From Mycobacterium colombiense (lineage in GTDB: Bacteria > Actinomycetota > Actinomycetes > Mycobacteriales > Mycobacteriaceae): a stretch of 64,000 nucleotides of DNA. A model generated the notes under the pieces. That model saw only the letters and a program-made list of their open reading frames with translations, did not search any database and had not been told where the DNA came from. The stretch is from the NCBI RefSeq assembly GCF_003284935.1, contig NZ_QMEV01000016.1, positions 1-64,000 on the forward strand, written 5' to 3'. Positions within the stretch are counted from its first letter, which is position 1, and the number at the start of each line of letters is the position of its first letter. Below, in pieces: positions 57,008 to 64,000 of this stretch. The translations under genes and the position numbers were made by a program.

Positions 57008-57594
57008 CCGACGCGACCGTCGCGCCGCGGTTCGCCCTGCCGTCGCGCGTCCTGCATTGGCTGATGGCCCCGATGGTCATCGCTCAGCTGCTCATCGGCG
57101 TGACCATGGTCGCCACCCTGAGCCTGTACCCACTGCTGCTGGCCATCCACCGGCCTCTGGGCCTGTCGATTCTCGCCTTCGCCCTGGTCCGGTTGGCGAA
57201 CCGGCTCAGGCACCGGCCACCGCCGTTCCTGGCCACCATGAGCAAAACCGAACGCCGCATCGCGACGTGGTCGGAATACCTGCTCTATGCCCTGCTGCTC
57301 GTCCAGCCCCTGACCGGATGGGCCATGCTGTCGGCGGCGCGTTTCCCGATCCCCGTGTTCGGCCCGCTGGCGCTGCCCGGCATCGCGCCGCGCAACATCG
57401 ACGTCTTCGCGGTGCTCCGGGAATGCCACGGCGCCTTCGCGCTCCTGCTCTTCCTCGCGTTTACCGCCCACATGACGGCGGTACTCTTCCACACGCTCGT
57501 CCTGCGTGACCGGCTCCTCGACCGCATGGTGTTGTGGCGCGCCAAGCCGCCGCCCCGCAGCCAGACCGAGGCGCAGACCAACATCGCAGTCTGA
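57004..57594 (+). CDS. Cytochrome b561
   Basis: The 196-residue product is a four-helix diheme membrane cytochrome: helices at about 15-35, 43-62, 90-112 and 136-160, with heme-ligand histidines in RVLHWLMAP, LLAIHRPLGL, LRECHGAFALL and FTAHMTAVLFHTL. It is translationally coupled to the catalase-like peroxidase (ATGA overlap), suggesting that it passes quinol-derived electrons to the exported peroxidase. That pairing is inferred from the operon; similar SrpA-cytb561 pairs are known in other bacteria. Confidence 0.9.
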   Translation: MTDATVAPRFALPSRVLHWLMAPMVIAQLLIGVTMVATLSLYPLLLAIHRPLGLSILAFALVRLANRLRHRPPPFLATMSKTERRIATWSEYLLYALLLVQPLTGWAMLSAARFPIPVFGPLALPGIAPRNIDVFAVLRECHGAFALLLFLAFTAHMTAVLFHTLVLRDRLLDRMVLWRAKPPPRSQTEAQTNIAV

Positions 57595-57714
57595 CGACCT
57601 GCCTGCTCGGGCCCGAAGTGGCCGAATATGATCGGCACGATTCGGACTTGAGCGCGCGCGGTCACCGGCCGTGGCGCGGTGCCCGTGAGGGCCATGAGGA
57701 ACTGGGAGAGTTCA

Positions 57715-58608
57715 ATGTCGAACCAGCAGCAAGCGGAGCGGATGACGTCGGGCAAGGGATTCATCGCGGCCCTCGACCAGAGCGGCGGTTCGACGCCCAA
57801 GGCGCTGCGCCTCTACGGCATCCAGGACGACGCCTACTCCTCCGATAAGGAGATGTTCGACCTCATTCACCAGATGCGCTCGCGGATCATCACGTCTCCG
57901 GCGTTCACGGGCGACCGCGTGCTGGCCGCGATCCTGTTCGAGCAGACCATGGACCGCGAGATCGCAGGCAAGCCGTCGACCACCTACCTGTGGGAGACCA
58001 AGGGCGTGGTCCCGATCCTCAAGATCGACAAGGGTCTGGCGGACGCGGCCGACGACGTCCAGCTGATGAAGCCGATCCCGGGCCTCGACGAACTGCTGGA
58101 GCGGGCCGCCGGCCTCGGTGTGTTTGGGACCAAGGAGCGGTCAGTGATCGGCGGCGCCAACGCCAAGGGCATCGCCGCCGTGGTCGCCCAACAGTTCGAT
58201 CTGGGCCACCAGGTGCTCTCGCACGGTCTGGTGCCCATCATCGAACCCGAGGTCACCATCTCGATTTCCGACAAGGCCGAGGCCGAGGGCATCCTGCGCG
58301 ACGAGATCACCAAGCAGCTCGACTCCGTGCCCGAGGGGCAGCGCGTGATGCTCAAGCTGAGCCTGCCCACCGAGGTCAACTTCTACCGCCCCCTGATCGA
58401 GCACCCGAAGGTGATGCGGGTGGTCGCCCTGTCCGGCGGCTACTCGCGCGAGGAAGCCAACGACCTGCTGGCCAAGAACACCGGGCTGATCGCCAGCTTC
58501 AGCCGCGCGCTGACGGAGGGCCTGACCGTCGACCAGTCCGACGAGCAGTTCAATGCCACCCTGGACAAGGCGATCCAGTCGATCTACGACGCTTCGGTGG
58601 CCGGCTGA
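57715..58608 (+). CDS. Fructose-bisphosphate aldolase, class I
   Basis: The 297-residue product (ATG 57715, GGGAGAG upstream) cleaves or condenses fructose-1,6-bisphosphate with dihydroxyacetone phosphate and glyceraldehyde-3-phosphate, using a Schiff-base lysine rather than zinc. Motifs: FIAALDQSGGSTPKAL, VPILKIDKGLAD and RVMLKLSLPTEVNFY (the Schiff-base Lys), then ALSGGYSREEAN. Length fits the short bacterial class I type. It lies alone between the b561 gene and the DUF190 gene. Confidence 0.94.
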   Translation: MSNQQQAERMTSGKGFIAALDQSGGSTPKALRLYGIQDDAYSSDKEMFDLIHQMRSRIITSPAFTGDRVLAAILFEQTMDREIAGKPSTTYLWETKGVVPILKIDKGLADAADDVQLMKPIPGLDELLERAAGLGVFGTKERSVIGGANAKGIAAVVAQQFDLGHQVLSHGLVPIIEPEVTISISDKAEAEGILRDEITKQLDSVPEGQRVMLKLSLPTEVNFYRPLIEHPKVMRVVALSGGYSREEANDLLAKNTGLIASFSRALTEGLTVDQSDEQFNATLDKAIQSIYDASVAG

Positions 58609-58609
58609 C

Positions 58610-59683
58610 CTAATAGCAATGCCGCGCCATGCGCGGGGGCCCGGCGTCGCCGTCGTCAGAGACCAACGCGGGCACCATCTCGCTGGTCACCAGGCCCTCG
58701 TCCCGGGTCACTTCGTCGATGACGACGAAGGATTCGGCGATGTTGGCCGGGGTGTCGATCACCGTGGTGACGACGGGCACCCGGCGGGTCAGCGAGAACA
58801 ATCCGTCACCGTGGGGCGGGTGGTCGTCGTGAAAACCCCAGACGCCGCGCAACACGGTGGCGCCGTCGGCGGCTTTGGCTTGGCGCAACCGCTGGACGAT
58901 CGCGCGGTGTATCGGCACACCGTCGTAATGCGCCGACTCGGAGGTGTAGATCGTCAGCTGCTGGAACAGCGGCAGGCCACGCTCGTCGACGCCGGGCAGG
59001 GCGTGCGGTCGCTCCAGCAACTGGCCGTCGCGCTTGCACACCCGGACCCGTTCGACGGTGAACAGCGGCCTGCGCAGCAGCTCGCCGAGCTCCGGCAGCA
59101 CCCGGCCGATGCGCTCGCCGGATCCGACGACCACGATCATCATCGGCACATCGGCGTTGCGGCCAAAGAAGTTCGCGCGCTGGCGTTCTCCGTGCGTGAC
59201 GCCGTCCACCCCGAGCAACACCGTGGCGCCGGCCAGGCCGCGCCGGTGCATCAATTCGCACAGGGCGATGTAGGCGGGCGAGCCGTTGACGCGTTGTTTG
59301 CGCCCGACGTAGATCGTCAACTTGACGTCGTCGCGCAGATCCTCGGGCAGCCGCGGCGGCTCGATGCCGTCGTGCAGCAGCCGGGCCCGCTCCAGGGTGA
59401 CCAGGCCTCGCTGCTTGATGCTCAGCACCGGGTCGAGCAGGCCCTCGATCGTCGCTCTGGTGTCGACCGCGATGATCGCCACCGGCGGGTCCTCGGACAA
59501 CGTCAGCGACTCGTCGGTGCGCAGATAGTGCCCGCTGCCGAACCCACCGATGCCGCGCAGCAGGACGCCGCAAGCGATTCGGTGCCGCGCGTACAAGCCG
59601 AGCAGCACGTCGGAGACAAAGCTGCCCCCGGTCCGCCTGCGCTCGGCCAAATAGGTGGTGAGCTTCAGGCAATCGTCGTCCAT
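58610..59683 (-). CDS. Triple-DUF190 domain protein
   Basis: The 357-residue product consists of three tandem DUF190 domains. Each begins with a KLTTYL/KLTIYV/QLTIYT strand, contains GATVLRG-type helix ends (ACGVLLRGIGGFGSGH; GATVLLGVDGVTHG; GATVLRGVWGFHDDH) and closes with a DxPxxIE/PVVTTVIDTPANI strand. DUF190 has a ferredoxin-like fold related to PII/CutA-type sensory proteins, often found near fluoride (CrcB) channels. No crcB gene is visible here. Domains are at about 1-115, 115-235 and 235-345. Convergent with the aldolase gene, stop to stop 1 nt apart. Function unknown. Confidence 0.88.
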   Translation of the reverse strand: MDDDCLKLTTYLAERRRTGGSFVSDVLLGLYARHRIACGVLLRGIGGFGSGHYLRTDESLTLSEDPPVAIIAVDTRATIEGLLDPVLSIKQRGLVTLERARLLHDGIEPPRLPEDLRDDVKLTIYVGRKQRVNGSPAYIALCELMHRRGLAGATVLLGVDGVTHGERQRANFFGRNADVPMMIVVVGSGERIGRVLPELGELLRRPLFTVERVRVCKRDGQLLERPHALPGVDERGLPLFQQLTIYTSESAHYDGVPIHRAIVQRLRQAKAADGATVLRGVWGFHDDHPPHGDGLFSLTRRVPVVTTVIDTPANIAESFVVIDEVTRDEGLVTSEMVPALVSDDGDAGPPRMARHCY

Positions 59684-59759
59684 CGCCGCTCCCGTCGCCT
59701 TGCGCCGAGCCTACCGTTCGCAGACGTCAAGCGTCCCAGCGGTGTTCGACGGGCCTACC

Positions 59760-60932
59760 TCAGCGCAGCTGTTCGGTCGGGACGCCGTAACGGTCCTGGT
59801 AGGCGGCCACGCGCTCACGGACCTCCACGGCGTCGAGCCCGGTGTCGGCCCAGGTGTAGCGGCCGCGCCCGCCGTCCGATGGGTGAGAGGCGAGGAAGTC
59901 GCGCATCTTCTGCTCGGCATCGGGGCGCAGCTCGCGGTCCAACCGTTCGTAGATGTCTTTGATCGTGGTCCACGGATCGTTCATGAAGTCGGCGAACTGC
60001 ACGTCGATCACCCGATCCGCGGGCACCGCGCCGCTGTCCCGCAGAGCCATCTCGCGCTCCAGGCCGACGATGATCTCCTCGTAGGACTGGGCCGCGCACT
60101 CGGTGATGCTGGATTCGTCGCTGCACATCCGGCGCAGGTGGTGGGTCAGCGCCGCGATGGACGATATGACGTTGAGCGGGTCGCGGTGGGTCTGCACGAT
60201 CAGCGCGTCCGGGTACTCGGCCAGCAGCGCATCGAGCTGCCACAGGTGTGCCGGCGACTTCAACAACCACTGGCCGGGCGCACCAGACTGCAAGTGCTGC
60301 AGGAAGATTCGATGGAATCGATAGGCGCCGGCGTGGTCGGCTTCATACATCAGCCAGCGATAGTAGCTGGGCAGCCGATACTGCACCGAGAAGATCATGC
60401 TGACGAATTCGGCCGCCGTGATGCGCACGCACTCCTGACCGACCAACGCGCCCATCGGGTGAAAGGCCAAGAACCCCGGCATGATCTGTTCGGAAAGGTC
60501 GATGCTGGCCTGGATCTGGGCGATGCGGGGATCGCTGTGATAGGTCTCGGGCCGCGGCACTGGACAGGGTTCGTCGACCTCCCAGGTCAGCGGCGCGCGT
60601 AGCGCGGGATCCTGGGCGAGCAGGTCGTAGAGGATCGTGGTACCGGTACGCGGCTGGCCGACGATGAAGATCGGCGCCTTGATCTGCTCGGCGGAGACCT
60701 CGGGATGTTGCTTGCGCCAGGCGATTACGCCGAGCCGGTTCTTCAACGCCCGCATCAGGTCGAGGTGGGCGATCTCGACGCCGATGTCGGATAGCCGCGC
60801 GTCGTTGATCAGCCCGTCGGTCACCCGGTGCAGCCCGGGCCGCCAGCCCTCGTCGCCGAAGTCGTCGCTGCCGACCTCCTCGCAGGCTGCCGCGATCAGC
60901 CGTTCCGGGGCGAAGCGGTCCTGCAATGTCAT
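59760..60932 (-). CDS. Sulfotransferase family protein
   Basis: The 390-residue product has the PAPS-binding 5' P-loop-like motif IFIVGQPRTGTTILYDLL (about 87-104) and a 3'-phosphate-binding region (LIVQTHRDPLNVISSIAAL), the hallmarks of Sulfotransfer_3-type mycobacterial sulfotransferases. Acceptor unknown, perhaps a lipid or glycolipid. ATG 60932 overlaps the stop of the DUF1214 gene (ATGA), so both belong to one operon controlled by the palindromic operators upstream of the DUF1214 gene. Confidence 0.9.
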   Translation of the reverse strand: MTLQDRFAPERLIAAACEEVGSDDFGDEGWRPGLHRVTDGLINDARLSDIGVEIAHLDLMRALKNRLGVIAWRKQHPEVSAEQIKAPIFIVGQPRTGTTILYDLLAQDPALRAPLTWEVDEPCPVPRPETYHSDPRIAQIQASIDLSEQIMPGFLAFHPMGALVGQECVRITAAEFVSMIFSVQYRLPSYYRWLMYEADHAGAYRFHRIFLQHLQSGAPGQWLLKSPAHLWQLDALLAEYPDALIVQTHRDPLNVISSIAALTHHLRRMCSDESSITECAAQSYEEIIVGLEREMALRDSGAVPADRVIDVQFADFMNDPWTTIKDIYERLDRELRPDAEQKMRDFLASHPSDGGRGRYTWADTGLDAVEVRERVAAYQDRYGVPTEQLR

Positions 60933-62026
60933 GGCCGCTCCTCGGAGTCGCGCACGGATACCGTGACCTCGGGCGGGCTCGGGTTGTCCAGCCAGCGCAG
61001 GACGATGAAGCCCCGATGCCTGCCACCGGTGTCGAGCCAATGGCCAAGCCCGAAGTCTTTGGCGGAGACCGCGATCCGCACCCGCCCGTCGCCATCGGGC
61101 TGCACGCCGCGATTGGTCACCGAACTCTGCCGGCGACGCGGCTCGAGGCATTCGTGCCAAATGCTTTCCAGCGTGACGTTCCAGTACCGGGTGTCGGGCG
61201 GCGCGATGTCCAGGACGAGGGCCTGGCCGGGTTCGAGCCGAAAGGTGCCCATCATGTACAGGTTGTCCGGCGTGGTGTCCGCCGCACCCAGATCGGCGGC
61301 CTGGGCGGTCAGCAGCGTGTTCGGCGTTTCCAGGAGCTCCGGCTTGATGGTGCGGTGCAGGGTCGCGAGCTTCATCAGCGACCACGCCATCGCGGTGAAC
61401 TGGTCGGCAAGCCCCTCCTCGGTCAGCGTCGCCACGGGCCCGGGGTCCAGCGCCTCGATGCGCAGCGTCGCCAATTCCTCGCCCGACCGGTCACCGATGT
61501 ATTCCCGGACGACCACCGACGAGGCATCCTCGGGGATCTTCACCCACTGCGCGCCGGCCAGATCGGCCGGTTCGTCCGCCGCGAGCACGAGCGTGAACTC
61601 ACCGGCGCCCAGCACCAGGTCGACGTCGCTCAGGTACGCCGCCATCCGCCGCGGGGTGAGGCCGGTGCCGGCCAGAATCTGGAATCCCAGGTAGGCACTG
61701 GTGCCGCGGGTGCCGGTGATCCGGTAGCGGCGGTCACCGCGGATCATCGCCAGGTAATAGTTGCCGTCGGGGTTGGGGCCCCCGACCATCCGGTTGTCCG
61801 AACACATATCGAAGAACGACGGCCGCTCGGGGTCGGATTCGACCGCCATCTGCGCACACAGCGACGACACCCGGGCGACCACGCGCAAACCCTCCGCCAG
61901 TTCACGCTCCGATTCGGCGTCCTCGGTCACGATCTTGGTGACGTCGGCCAGCATCTGCTGGAAGAACTGCCACGCGGCGCGCGCCTTCGGGGCCGGCGGA
62001 TCGGGCGAATCGGCGATCTGAGACAT
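60929..62026 (-). CDS. DUF1214 domain protein
   Basis: The 365-residue product has a helical N-terminal region (about 10-60) and a C-terminal DUF1214-type beta domain: GNYYLAMIRGDRRYRITGTRGTSAYLGFQ and FRLEPGQALVLDIAPPDTRYWNVTLES, with RWLDNPSPPEVTV near the end. Family members are often linked to sulfotransferases and TetR genes in mycobacteria; activity unknown. The ATG (62026-62024) lies inside the first of two palindromes, so repressor binding would block transcription at the start codon. Translationally coupled to the sulfotransferase gene. Confidence 0.87.
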   Translation of the reverse strand: MSQIADSPDPPAPKARAAWQFFQQMLADVTKIVTEDAESERELAEGLRVVARVSSLCAQMAVESDPERPSFFDMCSDNRMVGGPNPDGNYYLAMIRGDRRYRITGTRGTSAYLGFQILAGTGLTPRRMAAYLSDVDLVLGAGEFTLVLAADEPADLAGAQWVKIPEDASSVVVREYIGDRSGEELATLRIEALDPGPVATLTEEGLADQFTAMAWSLMKLATLHRTIKPELLETPNTLLTAQAADLGAADTTPDNLYMMGTFRLEPGQALVLDIAPPDTRYWNVTLESIWHECLEPRRRQSSVTNRGVQPDGDGRVRIAVSAKDFGLGHWLDTGGRHRGFIVLRWLDNPSPPEVTVSVRDSEERP

Positions 62027-62051
62027 CGTCTCATGCTAAGACTATGTCTTA
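62019..62051. promoter_or_regulatory. Tandem TetR-type operators
   Basis: Two palindromes of the same design lie side by side: TGAGAC-ATC-GTCTCA (62019-62033), which covers the DUF1214 start codon, and TAAGAC-TAT-GTCTTA (62037-62051). Both have 6-bp arms with 3-nt spacers sharing the AGAC-N3-GTCT core. They sit in the 62-nt gap to the divergent TetR gene, which is the obvious candidate to bind them and autoregulate. Confidence 0.72.
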
Positions 62052-62088
62052 CGGTGGTGGGGTCGATTCGCGAGAACAGGGTGGGGAC

Positions 62089-62685
62089 ATGTCAGGTGCA
62101 GCACCCGCGACGCCGACGCTGGCCGAGCGCAAGCGCGCGGCGATGCGTCAGCGCATCGCCACGGCGGCCGCCGAGCTGGTGGCCAGTCGCGGCCTGGCCG
62201 GGGCCACGGTGGACCGCATCGCCGACACCGCCGACATCGGACGGGCCACGTTTTTCCGTTACTTCAATTCCAAGGAAGACGCCGTCGCCGAGGGCATGAA
62301 CGCCCACTGGCTGGACCGCATCACCGCCGCGCTGGCCGCGCAGCCACCGCAGCTGACCGCCATCGACGCCGTCGTGGGCGCCTTCGGTGAGCTCGCCGGC
62401 GGCTTCGCCGAGATTGAAACGCAGGTCCGCGAATTGGCCACGTTGACAAGGTCATCCGACACGCTCGACGCGTGGACCCTGCACATCTATGTGCGTTACG
62501 AGCTGGCGATCGCCGAGCTCATCGCACCCCGTCTGCCCGGCCTGACCGCGCAGGATCCGCGGCCACGCTTGATCGGGGCCCTGGCGATGGCGACGGTGCG
62601 CATCGCGCTGGACGACTGGCTGAGCCACGGGGGTTCCTTGCCCGACCGGGTGAGCCGGGGCCTGGGGGCGGTCTCGGTCGGTTGA
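62089..62685 (+). CDS. TetR-family transcriptional regulator
   Basis: The 198-residue product (ATG 62089, GGGTGGGGAC upstream; ATG 62044 lies inside the operator region and is less likely) has a standard N-terminal HTH: RQRIATAAAELVASRGLAG and VDRIADTADIGRATFFRYFNSKEDAV (about 20-65). The C-terminal ligand domain is unremarkable. Divergent from the DUF1214-sulfotransferase operon with two palindromic sites between them, so it is probably their repressor. Confidence 0.92.
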   Translation: MSGAAPATPTLAERKRAAMRQRIATAAAELVASRGLAGATVDRIADTADIGRATFFRYFNSKEDAVAEGMNAHWLDRITAALAAQPPQLTAIDAVVGAFGELAGGFAEIETQVRELATLTRSSDTLDAWTLHIYVRYELAIAELIAPRLPGLTAQDPRPRLIGALAMATVRIALDDWLSHGGSLPDRVSRGLGAVSVG

Positions 62686-62695
62686 ACCGCGACGC

Positions 62696-63292
62696 TCAGC
62701 TCGCGGTGAGCGCCTCCACGATGAGGCGGGTGGTCCGTTCGGCTCGCCGGCGCGAGTAGGGCTGGGCGCCCGAGAGGATCGGGTACACCACCCCGCCGAC
62801 GATGGCGTCCGCGGCGGATTCGGCGGTGGCCTCGTTGATGCCGTCGGCCAGGAGCCGGGCCCGCACGGTGTCGTGCAGCGGCGCACTGAATCCGGTGCGC
62901 AGCTTGACGGCCGTGTCCTCGTGTTCCATGCAGGCGACGGTCAGCGTGCGCAGCATGGCCGAACCGCGCGGCGTCGTCAGGCTGGCGAACAGCTTGCCCA
63001 CCCAGGTCACCAGGTCGGCGGCCAGGTTGCCGCTGTGGGTGACCGACGCGAGCAGCTTGTCGGCGTCTTCGAGCATGACGTCGGCGACCAGCGCGGGGCG
63101 AGTGGGCCACCATCGATAGATGGTTTGCTTGCCCACGCCGGCGCGCGCGGCGACCGCCTCGATGGTCAGTCCGTCGAAGCCGCGCTCGAGCAATAGTTCC
63201 CGCGTGGCGGTGACGATCGCCGTGCGGGACTTCTCGCTGCGTCTGCGAGGCGAGCCCGCCGGCGTGTTCACCGCGCCGAGATCGGTTGGCAT
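62696..63292 (-). CDS. TetR-family transcriptional regulator
   Basis: The 198-residue product starts [21 protein letters not shown] and has the [22 protein letters not shown] then [23 protein letters not shown] (about 23-68). A TetR_C-type ligand domain follows. It converges with the preceding TetR gene, 10 nt apart, and is divergent from the acyl-CoA dehydrogenase gene; a strong palindrome (63386-63409) in that gap is its likely operator. Confidence 0.92.
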   Translation of the reverse strand: MPTDLGAVNTPAGSPRRRSEKSRTAIVTATRELLLERGFDGLTIEAVAARAGVGKQTIYRWWPTRPALVADVMLEDADKLLASVTHSGNLAADLVTWVGKLFASLTTPRGSAMLRTLTVACMEHEDTAVKLRTGFSAPLHDTVRARLLADGINEATAESAADAIVGGVVYPILSGAQPYSRRRAERTTRLIVEALTAS

Positions 63293-63385
63293 CTGGTGGT
63301 CCTCGCTTCTGCGAACTCAGATGGAAAGCCCCTCGCCGGGGATCGGGCGCGCTTTACATATCCCGTTTCGCCCCGGTAGTCTGCC

Positions 63386-63409
63386 ACAAGACGAGACGGT
63401 CCGTCTTGT
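63386..63409. promoter_or_regulatory. Nested palindromic operator upstream of the acyl-CoA dehydrogenase gene
   Basis: ACAAGACG-N8-CGTCTTGT (63386-63409) is a perfect 8-bp inverted repeat. Nested and slightly offset within it is AGACGGTCCGTCT (63394-63406), a second palindrome centred on T. It lies in the divergent gap between the TetR gene and the acyl-CoA dehydrogenase gene, so it is a good candidate TetR operator. Confidence 0.7.
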
Positions 63410-63428
63410 AACGAAAGGATAGCAGTCG

Positions 63429-63467
63429 GTGCGGCCAACGCCAGTTATCTCTCGGCCGTCCTCGTGA
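63429..63467 (+). CDS. Possible 12-codon leader ORF coupled to acyl-CoA dehydrogenase
   Basis: GTG 63429 is preceded by a good ribosome-binding site (GAAAGGAT, 63413-63420) and encodes MRPTPVISRPSS before a TGA at 63465-63467. That stop overlaps the apparent acyl-CoA dehydrogenase GTG (63464) as GTGA, and the larger gene has no ribosome-binding site of its own. This looks like translational coupling through a short leader. It may also simply mean that the true start of the enzyme has not been found. Confidence 0.35.
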   Translation: MRPTPVISRPSS

Positions 63468-64000
63468 CCCTGGGACTGAGTCCGGAGCAGCAGGAGCTCA
63501 GCGACGCCGTCGGACAATTCGCCACCCGGCATGCGCCTATCGCCACCACGCGGGGCAGCTTCGACGACCTCGCGGCGGGACGCGTCCCCGGATGGTGGGA
63601 TGCCTTGGTCGCCAACGGTTTCCATGCCGTGCATCTGCCCGAAGGGCTCGGCGGCCAGGGTGGGGAACTGATCGACGCCGCATGCGTCCTGGAATCGGCG
63701 GGCATATCGCTGCTTCCCGGCCCGCTGCTGCCGACGGTCAGCGCCGGTGCCGTCGCACTGCTCGCCGATCCGACGCCGGGCGCGCAGTCCTTTCTCCGGG
63801 ATCTGGCGGCCGGCGCCACCGCGGCGATCGTGCTACCCGAGGACGGCTTCTCGGCGCGCTTCGACGGCGGCAACTGGCTGATCAGTGGCGCGTCCAACGT
63901 CACCCTCGGGGTGTGTGCGGCGCGAACGATCCTGCTCGGCGCCCGGACGGGCGACGGCGACGTCGTCTGGGCACTGGTGGACACCGAAAACCCCACGGCC
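63464..64000 (+). CDS. Acyl-CoA dehydrogenase, N-terminal part (runs off window)
   Basis: The first 179 residues are visible, (V)TLGLSPEQQELSDAVGQFATRHAP, with the acyl-CoA dehydrogenase N-terminal helical domain (about 1-115, including HLPEGLGGQGGELIDAACVLESAG) and the beginning of the middle beta domain (LISGASNVTLGV). The catalytic base and FAD-binding C-terminal domain are beyond the window. This is the mycobacterial FadE type, which desaturates acyl-CoA in fatty-acid or sterol side-chain degradation. GTG 63464 is assumed; no in-frame start lies upstream for at least 50 nt. Controlled by the adjacent TetR palindrome, by position. Confidence 0.87.
   Translation, partial: MTLGLSPEQQELSDAVGQFATRHAPIATTRGSFDDLAAGRVPGWWDALVANGFHAVHLPEGLGGQGGELIDAACVLESAGISLLPGPLLPTVSAGAVALLADPTPGAQSFLRDLAAGATAAIVLPEDGFSARFDGGNWLISGASNVTLGVCAARTILLGARTGDGDVVWALVDTENPTA

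Overview
The window is chromosomal DNA from a high-GC Mycobacterium and spans the replication origin. The order around the origin (partial dciA, recF, dnaN, oriC and dnaA on the minus strand; rpmH, rnpA, yidD, yidC, jag-like, rsmG, parA and parB on the plus strand) is the classic mycobacterial oriC cluster, here flipped relative to usual genome numbering. recF directly follows dnaN with no gnd between them, and there is an ESX-2-type locus. Both are features I associate with slow growers, so a slow-growing species is the best guess. The species cannot be named from what is visible.

Regions: (1) 1-10494, replication and segregation core: DnaA boxes in oriC and in the dnaA promoter, and two perfect parS sites lying inside the rsmG and parA reading frames. 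(2) 10759-22619, a conserved cell-envelope and redox block: the Rv3916c-like gene, cwlM, trxC, trxB, the SigM anti-sigma factor, sigM, the MurJ-pseudokinase fusion, an Rv3909-like DUF6049 membrane protein and mutT4. Many of these genes are coupled by 4-nt ATGA/GTGA overlaps. (3) 22705-34678, accessory DNA around pcnA. It holds a putative type VII-secreted effector with two small membrane proteins, a DxDxDG-repeat protein, a DUF1023 hydrolase that shares the effector's N-terminal domain, a DUF2563-like protein, three tandem paralogous membrane proteins, and two proline/glycine-rich ESX-associated proteins. (4) 34948-41513, transglycosylase, eccB and a full-length eccC, corresponding to Rv3896c-Rv3895c-Rv3894c of ESX-2. 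The rest of ESX-2 (PE/PPE, esxC/D, espG, eccD, mycP, eccE, eccA) does not follow. An unrelated mmpL gene converges on the end of eccC and overlaps it by 20 nt.

(5) 41494-64000, metabolic and regulatory genes: mmpL, a NarL-type two-component system, a Rieske oxygenase with an N-acyl-D-amino-acid deacylase-type amidohydrolase, two APH-like phosphotransferases with a TetR regulator and a DUF7064/7065-like protein, a STAS/RsbW-like partner-switching pair, a catalase-like peroxidase with cytochrome b561, class I fructose-bisphosphate aldolase, a triple-DUF190 protein, a sulfotransferase with a DUF1214 protein, two further TetR regulators with clear palindromic operators, and the start of an acyl-CoA dehydrogenase.

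How it fits together: the core genes initiate replication, segregate the origin and insert membrane proteins. The CwlM-MurJ-SigM-thioredoxin block controls peptidoglycan precursor supply and redox state. The ESX-2 remnant and effector-like genes look like a remodelled secretion and antagonism locus in which the usual esxF-esxE-cpnT toxin genes have been replaced by different cargo. Identifications rest on reading translated sequence and recalled homologues; no database search was run.
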